DNA from: an uncultured Lacinutrix sp.
GTDB taxonomy: Bacteria; Bacteroidota; Bacteroidia; Flavobacteriales; Flavobacteriaceae
Direction: 5' to 3'
DNA length: 64,000 nt
Assembly: GCF_947500325.1 (NCBI RefSeq)
Contig: NZ_CANMRQ010000005.1
Span: 62,001-126,000 of the forward strand
The notes below the pieces were generated by a model. That model was given only the letters and a program-made list of their open reading frames with translations. It was not told the origin of the DNA and made no database searches. The translations under genes were made by a program, and so were the position numbers. Of the stretch, positions 8,845-16,103 are shown in pieces; the first letter of the stretch is position 1, and each line of letters opens with the position of its first letter.

Positions 8845-10069
8845 TTTCTTTAATAAATTTTTTAATTACTAGGGCTGAATTTGTTCCACCAAATCCAAAA
8901 GAGTTTGACAAAAATACGTCAAATTTTTTATCTAACGTTTTACTTACTAAATTTAATTTAGCTGAGTCTTCATCTGGTTCCTCTAAATTTATATTTGGCG
9001 CAATAAAATTGTTTTGCATCATTAGTATAGAATATACTACTTCACTTGCTCCCGCCATCCAACATTCGTGACCTGTCATTGATTTGGTAGAACTAACATA
9101 TGGCCCTTTTTCACCAAAAACATTAGTTATAGCTTTTGCTTCATTCCCATCTCCAACTGGTGTTGAAGTAGCATGAGCATTAACATATTCTATAACAGAT
9201 GGTTTTATATTTGCTTGCGCAATAGCTTTTTTCATTGCTCTAGATGGTCCATCTACATTTGGTGTTGAAATATGTTCGCCATTTGATGAAAATCCATAAC
9301 CTATAATTTCTGCTAATATAGTAGCTCCTCGTTTTTTTGCTGACTCATAACTTTCTACAATTAGGGTTGCCGCACCTCCACTTGGAACCAAACCATCTCT
9401 ATTTTTATCAAAAGGTTTCGATGCCTTTTCTGGGTTTTCTGTATCCATCGCAAAAACTCCCAAACCATCAAAACTAGCCATAGCATACTTATTAATCTCC
9501 TGAGCTCCACCGCATATAACACAATCCTGCATCCCAGCTTTTATTAAATTAAAAGCAACACCAATAGAATGCGACCCACTAGCACAAGCTGCACTTATAG
9601 TAAAATTAACACCTTTAAGTTTAAATAGTGTTGACAAGTTCATTGTTACCGTAGAATTCATTGTCTTAAATATAGCTCCAGAACCTACAAGTGTAGTGTC
9701 TTTTTTTATTCTAACTTTATCTATAGCAACCATGACCTCTTTAGCAGTACTATCATTACCATAAAGAATACCAACCTCATTTTTATCTAAATAATCTTGA
9801 GATATTTTTGCTTGATCTAAAGCTTGTTGTGTAGCAACATAAGCAAAAGCACCTTCTTGGCTTAAACTTGCACGTTGCCTTCTAGATAAAACTTTTTTTA
9901 AATCTGGTTCATTAACACTACCAGTTAATGGTGAACGATAACCAAACTCATTACGATCTTCATCGTAAACAATTCCTGATTTACCATTGTATAGTGACGT
10001 TTTAACTTCTTCTAAGTTCTCGCCAATACAAGAATAAATTCCCATTCCTGTGACTACTACTCTTCTCAT
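8837..10069 (-). CDS. Beta-ketoacyl-ACP synthase II-type ketosynthase
   Basis: The 410-residue protein is full length with a complete Cys-His-His set: Cys 162 in ISAACASGSHSIG, His in NAHATSTPVGDGNEA and Lys/His in STKSMTGHECW, plus the closing FGFGGTNSALV. It should catalyse the elongating Claisen condensations of the polyene. It overlaps the ACP gene and follows the ketoreductase. The partial synthase at the left edge may be its partner or a separate synthase. Confidence 0.93.
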   Translation of the reverse strand: MRRVVVTGMGIYSCIGENLEEVKTSLYNGKSGIVYDEDRNEFGYRSPLTGSVNEPDLKKVLSRRQRASLSQEGAFAYVATQQALDQAKISQDYLDKNEVGILYGNDSTAKEVMVAIDKVRIKKDTTLVGSGAIFKTMNSTVTMNLSTLFKLKGVNFTISAACASGSHSIGVAFNLIKAGMQDCVICGGAQEINKYAMASFDGLGVFAMDTENPEKASKPFDKNRDGLVPSGGAATLIVESYESAKKRGATILAEIIGYGFSSNGEHISTPNVDGPSRAMKKAIAQANIKPSVIEYVNAHATSTPVGDGNEAKAITNVFGEKGPYVSSTKSMTGHECWMAGASEVVYSILMMQNNFIAPNINLEEPDEDSAKLNLVSKTLDKKFDVFLSNSFGFGGTNSALVIKKFIKEND

Positions 10070-10091
10070 ATAAATTAAATAGCGTAATTAA

Positions 10092-10823
10092 TTAAGAGTA
10101 TATACCTCCATTAATATTTATCACCTCTCCGGTGATGTATGATGCTTTCTTAGATACCAAAAATGATACCAAATCTGCAACTTCTTGTGCCTCACCAAAG
10201 CGATTAGCTGGCACAAGTTTTTTAAGTTCTTTCTCATCTAAATCTGCAGTCATGTCAGACTTAATAAAACCTGGAGCTACAGCATTTACAGTTATATTAC
10301 GTTTTGCAACTTCTTGAGACAAAGCTTTAGTAGCAGCTACTATTGCCCCTTTTGCTGCTGAGTAATTAGTCTGACCAGGAGTTCCTTTTACTCCAGAAAC
10401 TGAAGCTATACTAATTATTCTTCCATAACGATTACGCAACATCTTCTGAATAAGATGATTCGTTACATTAAAGAAGCCATTTAAAGAGGTATTAATTACA
10501 CTTTGCCAATCTTCTTGTGGCATCCACATAAACAAACCATCTTTTGTAATTCCTGCGTTGTTAACAACAACCTCTATGATTGCATCTTTATTTTCTTCTT
10601 GCCAAGTGTCTAATTTTGTTTTCACATCATTAGCATCACTAACATTAAATTGCATAATTTCTCCAGTATTTCCGGCAGCCTCTACTTCTTTTAAAGTATT
10701 TTTAGCCTCATCTTCATTACTGTTATAATTTATTAAAATATGATACTCTGAATCTTTTGCTAATTGAGAACAAATAGCTTTTCCTATTCCTCTAGATCCT
10801 CCAGTTACTAATACGCACTTCAT
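10092..10823 (-). CDS. 3-oxoacyl-ACP reductase, FabG-like SDR
   Basis: The 243-residue short-chain dehydrogenase has the NADP-binding loop VTGGSRGIGKAI at residues 5-16, NNAG in VVNNAGITKDG, and the catalytic Ser-Tyr-Lys in SVSGVKGTPGQTNYSAAKG. It ends with YITGEVININGG, typical of FabG. In this operon it would reduce each 3-keto intermediate of the polyene. Its ATG overlaps the stop of the upstream WG-repeat gene by one base (TAATG). Confidence 0.92.
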   Translation of the reverse strand: MKCVLVTGGSRGIGKAICSQLAKDSEYHILINYNSNEDEAKNTLKEVEAAGNTGEIMQFNVSDANDVKTKLDTWQEENKDAIIEVVVNNAGITKDGLFMWMPQEDWQSVINTSLNGFFNVTNHLIQKMLRNRYGRIISIASVSGVKGTPGQTNYSAAKGAIVAATKALSQEVAKRNITVNAVAPGFIKSDMTADLDEKELKKLVPANRFGEAQEVADLVSFLVSKKASYITGEVININGGIYS

Positions 10824-11965
10824 TAATAAAATAATTCTAAATTTTTAAACCACATATTTTTAAGCAGTTTTCCTTCTTTGTTAATAAACCCCCAAGATTT
10901 TTTATACTTTACTCTTGCTAAACCATTAACAAAACCTTTTTCGTTATTCTTTTTAAAAATTGAAAACCCACCAGCCGTTATATCATACTTCTCATCAATT
11001 ACCATTTCTCCATTTTTATCCATGAAACCCCAAAATTTTTCTGATTTTACAGGCGCTAGTCCATCAACACTAAATATTTCTGCGTCTCTATATTGAATAG
11101 GAATTATAGTTTCTCCATTATTGTCAATATATCCCCAACTTTTATTCGCAAAAACTGGAGCCAAACCATTTCTAAAAGCCCTCGCTTTATCATATTTTGG
11201 TTTAATCACCCATTCTCCTTTAGAATTTATAAACCCAATTTTCCCTCCTTTTTTAGCATACGTTAAATCTGAATTTATTGAAAAATTCCATATTTTTTCT
11301 GCGCCTTCAATAACTTTAAACTCATTATTGATAATTAGACCGTTTTGTTCTCCTTTCTTAGCCGTTACTACTTTATTACTATTGTAAACTTTACTAACAC
11401 CATCATATTCAGGCTTAACAAAATATGCCCCAGTTTTATCAATAAGCCCCCATTTATCTCCTACTCTTACTTTAGAATAACCATTTAAAAAATCAAAAGC
11501 TTTAATATACTTTGGTTCTACTATAATTTCTCCATTAGTATCTATAAATCCTACTAATTTACCTTGTCTATATGGAGCCAAACCTTCAGAAAAATCATAA
11601 AATTTCTCGATATTAAGTTTAGAAAACACTCTTTCTCCTTTTTTATTTATATACATCCAACCATCATCATCTGCAACTATTGCTATTCCTGAATTAAAGG
11701 CTTTAGTTTTTTTAAATTTAGGTTCTATTACCCATTCTCCTTTTCTATTAATATATCCCCATTTTTTCCCATTAATTGAAGCTTGTGCCATATCCTCAGA
11801 GAAATTTTTAGCAACTTTAAACTGAGGTTCAATGTGCCATTCTCCAGATGTATTTATATATCCAAACTTACCCGTTTCATTAGCCAGTGCTAACTTTTGA
11901 GCAAATGATAATGTTACTGAAAAAATTAACACAAGTGTTAAAAGAGAAATTTTAATCGTTTTCAT
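10823..11965 (-). CDS. Secreted WG-repeat protein within the pigment operon
   Basis: The 380-residue protein has a Sec signal peptide (residues 1-22, ending LSFAQ) followed by about eight WG/beta-propeller-like repeats of the form KxWGYIDxxGExxIxPxY (for example KWGYINRKGEWVIEPKF). It is likely periplasmic or outer-membrane associated and has no obvious catalytic residues. It lies 14 bases after the ammonia-lyase and overlaps the ketoreductase by one base, so it is a true operon member. A structural or binding role for the exported pigment is possible, but it is not a known flexirubin enzyme. Confidence 0.85.
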   Translation of the reverse strand: MKTIKISLLTLVLIFSVTLSFAQKLALANETGKFGYINTSGEWHIEPQFKVAKNFSEDMAQASINGKKWGYINRKGEWVIEPKFKKTKAFNSGIAIVADDDGWMYINKKGERVFSKLNIEKFYDFSEGLAPYRQGKLVGFIDTNGEIIVEPKYIKAFDFLNGYSKVRVGDKWGLIDKTGAYFVKPEYDGVSKVYNSNKVVTAKKGEQNGLIINNEFKVIEGAEKIWNFSINSDLTYAKKGGKIGFINSKGEWVIKPKYDKARAFRNGLAPVFANKSWGYIDNNGETIIPIQYRDAEIFSVDGLAPVKSEKFWGFMDKNGEMVIDEKYDITAGGFSIFKKNNEKGFVNGLARVKYKKSWGFINKEGKLLKNMWFKNLELFY

Positions 11966-11979
11966 TTTGATATATAGCG

Positions 11980-13506
11980 TTATATGTTATTGTTTAATAT
12001 ATAATCCTTTACTTGGTTAACATAAGGGTACATTATTACATCTTCTTTAAATGCTGGAACTATTTTTCTAATAGCATCGTACATTTTTTTAGTCTTAATA
12101 GAAACTTTGTCTTGAACATTAAGATACTCTATAGCTTGAACAATTGTTATAATTTCTATTGCTAAAACTTCATGCGCATTTTCAATTACTTTTTTGGTAA
12201 TCAATGCTGCATTCGTCCCCATACTTACAATATCTTGATTGTCATTATTATTTGGTATACTATGTACATACATTGGATTAGAAAGTGTTTGATTTTCAGC
12301 AGTAGTTGAAGTTGCTGTAAATTGCACACCTTGCATTCCAAAGTTTAAACCTAATTTCCCCAAATTTACAAATGGAGGTAAAATATCATTCAATCTAGAA
12401 TTTAATAAATAGTTTAATTGTCTTTCAGAAAGCATAGTAAGTTTCGTCACAACAATTTTCAACTTATCCATTTCTAAAGATACGTAATCTCCATGAAAGT
12501 TCCCTCCATGATAAACGTGTTCTTTTTCAACATCTACTATAGGATTATCATTTGCAGAATTAACCTCTTCTATTAAAATGCGTTCTATATTATTTAAAGT
12601 ATCTAAAACTGGACCTAAAATTTGAGGTACACATCTTAAAGAGTAATATTCTTGTACTTTTTCTTTAAAAACATCTGTATCATCATTATTTTTATATAAA
12701 TGATGCTCTCTCTTTCTTGTCAATTTACTATCTACTAAATGCTCACGCATAGATTTTGCAATAGCTCTTTGTCCTATATGCTTTTTAGAATGGTTTAACT
12801 CATGAGATAAATGATCATCATAAGCCATAACAATCTCATTAATAGCTGCAGAACATGAAACCATCCAATCTAACAATCTCCTAGTAGACATTGTGTTAAC
12901 AATACCTATACCAGTCATTACAGATGTTCCATTCATTAATGCTAAACCTTCACGAAGTTCTACAGCAATTGGTTTAAGGTTCTCTATTTTGAAAACAGAT
13001 GCTGTAGATACTCTTTCTCCTTTATAAAACACTTCTCCTTCTCCAATTAATACTAAAGCTAAATGTGCTAACTGTACTAAATCTCCACTGGCACCAACAC
13101 CTCCATGTTCATAAATTAGTGGTGTAATATCTCTATTTATAAGTTCTGCCATTAATTCAATAACAGACTTATGAACTCCTGAATGACCAAGTGATAACGT
13201 ATTTAACCTTGCCAACATCGCAGCTTTAACATATTCAGGAGCTATTGGATTTCCTGTCCCTGAAGCATGACTTCGTATTAAATTATATTGAAGCTGAATA
13301 CGTTGAGAGTCTTCAATTTTATATTGCGCCATTGGCCCAAATCCAGTATTAACACCATAAATCACTTTGTTTTCAGAAAAGCGTTTTAAAAAATTAAAAC
13401 TATTTTCCACCTTTTCTATTACTGAATCTGTTATTTGTATAGGATTATTTTCAATAATTACTTTTCGAAAATCTTCTATCCCTAGTTTGCCATTAAATTT
13501 CAGCAT
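11980..13506 (-). CDS. Tyrosine ammonia-lyase (HAL/PAL family), pigment starter enzyme
   Basis: The 508-residue protein has the MIO-forming triad Ala139-Ser140-Gly141 in GGVGASGDLVQLAHLAL, catalytic Tyr 50 in IYGVNTGFGPMA, and the selectivity region LIRSHASGTG (His 80). The sequence closely resembles my recollection of the F. johnsoniae tyrosine ammonia-lyase, including VPQILGPVL and SIPNNNDNQDIVS, although His 80 follows a Ser as in histidine lyases. It would release 4-coumarate, the aryl starter of flexirubin. It is the first gene of the operon and has a good promoter upstream. Confidence 0.88.
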   Translation of the reverse strand: MLKFNGKLGIEDFRKVIIENNPIQITDSVIEKVENSFNFLKRFSENKVIYGVNTGFGPMAQYKIEDSQRIQLQYNLIRSHASGTGNPIAPEYVKAAMLARLNTLSLGHSGVHKSVIELMAELINRDITPLIYEHGGVGASGDLVQLAHLALVLIGEGEVFYKGERVSTASVFKIENLKPIAVELREGLALMNGTSVMTGIGIVNTMSTRRLLDWMVSCSAAINEIVMAYDDHLSHELNHSKKHIGQRAIAKSMREHLVDSKLTRKREHHLYKNNDDTDVFKEKVQEYYSLRCVPQILGPVLDTLNNIERILIEEVNSANDNPIVDVEKEHVYHGGNFHGDYVSLEMDKLKIVVTKLTMLSERQLNYLLNSRLNDILPPFVNLGKLGLNFGMQGVQFTATSTTAENQTLSNPMYVHSIPNNNDNQDIVSMGTNAALITKKVIENAHEVLAIEIITIVQAIEYLNVQDKVSIKTKKMYDAIRKIVPAFKEDVIMYPYVNQVKDYILNNNI

Positions 13507-13535
13507 GCGTTTTTTAATTCTAAAAATTTATAAAA

Positions 13536-13569
13536 TTGATCAATAACAAATATAAAGTCGTTATTTTTG
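13536..13569 (+). promoter_or_regulatory. Promoter of the halogenase-like gene
   Basis: TTG at 13536-13538 precedes TATTTTTG (13562-13569) with a 23-base spacer, slightly long but within the Bacteroidota range. The ATG is 37 bases beyond the -7 box. Because it overlaps the opposite promoter, the two transcripts probably compete or are co-regulated. Confidence 0.55.
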
Positions 13570-13577
13570 TTTGCAAA
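13547..13577 (-). promoter_or_regulatory. Promoter of the pigment operon
   Basis: On the minus strand, TTTG (13577-13574) is followed after 19 bases by TATATTTG (13554-13547), a near-perfect Bacteroidota primary sigma promoter. The start codon lies about 40 bases downstream. It overlaps the divergent halogenase promoter. Confidence 0.72.
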
Positions 13578-13606
13578 CTTAACATATTTAAAGCGTATTT
13601 ACTAGA

Positions 13607-14863
13607 ATGAATAACTTAGAATTTAATATTGATGTTTTAATTATTGGCTCTGGTCCATCTGGATCTGTTGCTGCTTCATATTTACATAAAAAAGGCTATA
13701 ATATTAAAGTTATTGAAAAAAGTAAATTTCCGCGATTTGTAATAGGAGAAAGCTTACTACCACGCTGTATGGAACATTTTAAAGAGGTTGATTTACTTGA
13801 CTGTTTAAATGAACAAGAATTCGAAATTAAAAGAGGCGCTCGTTTTTTAAAAAACAATGTGGTATGTGATTTCGATTTTAGTATAAAACATACTGAAGGA
13901 TGGGATTGGACTTGGCAAGTACCTAGAGCTGATTTCGATAACACACTTGCTCAAGAATTAATTAAAAGAGGTGTTAATATTTCTTTTGAACATGAGGTAA
14001 CAGATGTAAAGTTTTCTGAAGACGGTAGCTCTATTACTACAATAAAAGACGAACATGGAGCTCCTTACTTTGTAAAGTCAAAATTTATAGTAGACTCTAG
14101 TGGTTACGGAAGAGTTTTGCCTAGATTATTAAACTTAGACAAACCATCTGAAATCCCTGTACATTCTTCAATTTTCGGACATATTTCTGATACTAAAAGA
14201 CCTGAAGGAGAAGAAGGAACACTTATTACATTTGATGTATTAGATACAGATACATGGTTATGGGTAATACCATTCTCTAACGGAACTACAAGTATAGGTT
14301 TTGTTGGTAAAAGTGAGTTTATAGACTCTTTTAAAGGCACAACTGAAGAACGATTACATGAAATGATGAAACTATCTAAACATTATAGAGATCGTTTTAA
14401 AGGTGAAAAATACTTATTCGAACCTAAAAGCATTAAAAACTTTTCAAAATCTGTAACAAAGTTATATGGAAAGGGTTTTGCCTTAACTGGTAATAGTGCA
14501 GAATTTTTAGACCCTGTATTTTCATCGGGAGTAACTTTCGCAACTGAATCTGCATTGAAAGCTGCAAAATTAATTGCAAAAGAACTTAATAATGAATCTG
14601 TAGATTGGGAAACAGATTATTCAGATTACATGAAACAAGGTGTAAATGTATTCGCAACTTATGTAAAAGAGTGGTATACTGGAAACTTACAAACATTATT
14701 TTTCCACAGACCAGAAAACCCTGAAGTAAAAAAGCAAATTTGTGCAGTTTTAGCTGGTTATGTTTGGGATCAAACAAACCCATTTGTTAAAAAACACAAT
14801 CGTGCGGTAAAAACTATGGCACATATAATAAATATGCAAAAAGAAAAAAGTGAAACTATATAA
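13607..14863 (+). CDS. FAD-dependent halogenase/oxidoreductase of the flexirubin cluster
   Basis: The 418-residue flavoprotein has the N-terminal dinucleotide-binding motif IIGSGPSGSVAA (G14-x-G16-x-x-G19), the GESLLPR segment and WLWVIP at residues 217-222, the W-x-W-x-I-P signature of flavin-dependent halogenases. GNSAEFLDPVFSSGV supplies the second flavin motif. Some flexirubins are chlorinated, so it may chlorinate the aryl end. Related proteins without halogenase activity (reductases, hydroxylases) share these motifs. It is divergent from the pigment operon and ends in a terminator. Confidence 0.82.
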   Translation: MNNLEFNIDVLIIGSGPSGSVAASYLHKKGYNIKVIEKSKFPRFVIGESLLPRCMEHFKEVDLLDCLNEQEFEIKRGARFLKNNVVCDFDFSIKHTEGWDWTWQVPRADFDNTLAQELIKRGVNISFEHEVTDVKFSEDGSSITTIKDEHGAPYFVKSKFIVDSSGYGRVLPRLLNLDKPSEIPVHSSIFGHISDTKRPEGEEGTLITFDVLDTDTWLWVIPFSNGTTSIGFVGKSEFIDSFKGTTEERLHEMMKLSKHYRDRFKGEKYLFEPKSIKNFSKSVTKLYGKGFALTGNSAEFLDPVFSSGVTFATESALKAAKLIAKELNNESVDWETDYSDYMKQGVNVFATYVKEWYTGNLQTLFFHRPENPEVKKQICAVLAGYVWDQTNPFVKKHNRAVKTMAHIINMQKEKSETI

Positions 14864-14877
14864 GTTTCACTTTTTTC
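14843..14877. terminator. Bidirectional intrinsic terminator
   Basis: A perfect 15-bp stem (14843-14857 with 14863-14877), loop ATATA, flanked by A- and T-runs. The halogenase stop codon lies in its loop and right arm. It separates the convergent halogenase gene and the gene ending at 14901. Confidence 0.85.
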
Positions 14878-14900
14878 TTTAGTATTATGACTAAGAAATA

Positions 14901-15515
14901 TTACTTCTTAGTTTTCTTTAAAATTAATCCTGCTAATGTTTTACCAGTCTTAGCATAACCTTCACCAATTCGATCTTCATTACTATAAGTTCCTCCAAAA
15001 CTATTTCCAGGAGCATGTTTACCTGTAATTTCCAATAATACATTATCTCTATTAGCGGTTTCAACAAACCTAAGTAATGTAGATACTTTTGCAGGCCTTC
15101 TCATAACACCTACATTATAACCTGGATATAACCAAACTGTTTCTACTAATAAAGTATATTTTGCATCAGCTAACCCTTCTTCAAAAACAATACCTTTCTT
15201 CTTTTTTTCCATGTACCTGTTCATTAACTCTAAAAATTTAGGCGCATAAATTAATTCTCTCGCAGCAATCCACTTTTTCTCCCAAGCTTTTCCTTTTCCT
15301 TTACTTTTTTCTTCTAATTTTGCAGATCTCTCTGTCATATATTCTTCATTCGTTTTATTGTCTTTATATATTTTCATATTGTCATAGACAAACTCAACAT
15401 TAAATTCTTTTTGACCCTTAATAAAATCAAAATCACCTTTAACTACTTTCATTTTTTGTGCGAACATAACCCCACAAAAAAGTAAACTCAATACTAATGC
15501 TACTTGTTTTTTCAT
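14901..15515 (-). CDS. Secreted hypothetical protein
   Basis: The 204-residue protein has a clear signal peptide (MKKQVALVLSLLFCGVMFAQ, cleavage after about residue 19) and a lysine-rich mature part. Residues about 120-175 contain YTLLVETVWLYPGYNVGV and later GGTYSNEDRIGEGYAKTG. This resembles a family of uncharacterised flavobacterial periplasmic proteins, but I cannot name it. It stands alone, convergent to the halogenase gene. No catalytic motif is evident. Confidence 0.75.
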   Translation of the reverse strand: MKKQVALVLSLLFCGVMFAQKMKVVKGDFDFIKGQKEFNVEFVYDNMKIYKDNKTNEEYMTERSAKLEEKSKGKGKAWEKKWIAARELIYAPKFLELMNRYMEKKKKGIVFEEGLADAKYTLLVETVWLYPGYNVGVMRRPAKVSTLLRFVETANRDNVLLEITGKHAPGNSFGGTYSNEDRIGEGYAKTGKTLAGLILKKTKK

Positions 15516-16103
15516 TCTTTATATAATAATTGTTTAGTAAGCAAATATAAAAAATTAACCCAATTAAAAATTAAAGCAAATAAAATCGCAATAAAATGGC
15601 ACAAACCAACCGAATCAAAAGCATTGCATTAACAACCTAATAAACAATATATTAAAATATGATCACATACGATAAAAATGCATTTCATCGGTTTTTAATG
15701 CTTTTTGTAGATATTTTGTTTTTGTTTTTTTAAATTAGCATAACATTTTAATTAAACTCTAGATTCCCAAATCTAACATCTATGAAAAAAAATAACTCTA
15801 CCCCAACTTCAAACACACTTAATCGGACTTATTTACATTTAATCGATTTTTAAAACATTTTATCGATTGTTCTTAAATTAGAAATAAATAAAAGATGGCA
15901 GTGTATTACACATAATATATTTGTGTAAATAAGTTACCCAAATTTAAACATGAAGATTTTCTACTCAAATTCTATTCACGGCTTAACTGTGCTTAATTTC
16001 TAGTGATTAACGAATTATAGGAAAGATTATCTTCTCCACATAAACACAATATCTGAATATTTTATACCCAAATCATATTAACATAAAACTTAATCAATTT
16101 AAC
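15516..16103. other. 588-bp non-coding region upstream of collagen-like gene
   Basis: I see no convincing gene. It contains three direct repeats TTAATCG / TTAATCG / TTTATCG at 15819, 15839 and 15859, exactly 20 bases apart. A Bacteroidota-like -7 box, TATATTTG, lies at 15916-15923, which would give a leader of about 175 bases before the ATG at 16104. No good -33 TTG is placed correctly. Confidence 0.55.

Noticed and set aside
15782-15853. A 23-codon open frame starting MKKNNSTPTSN upstream of the collagen-like gene
   Set aside because: It is very short, is AT-rich, overlaps the periodic TTAATCG repeats and has no homologous or contextual support.
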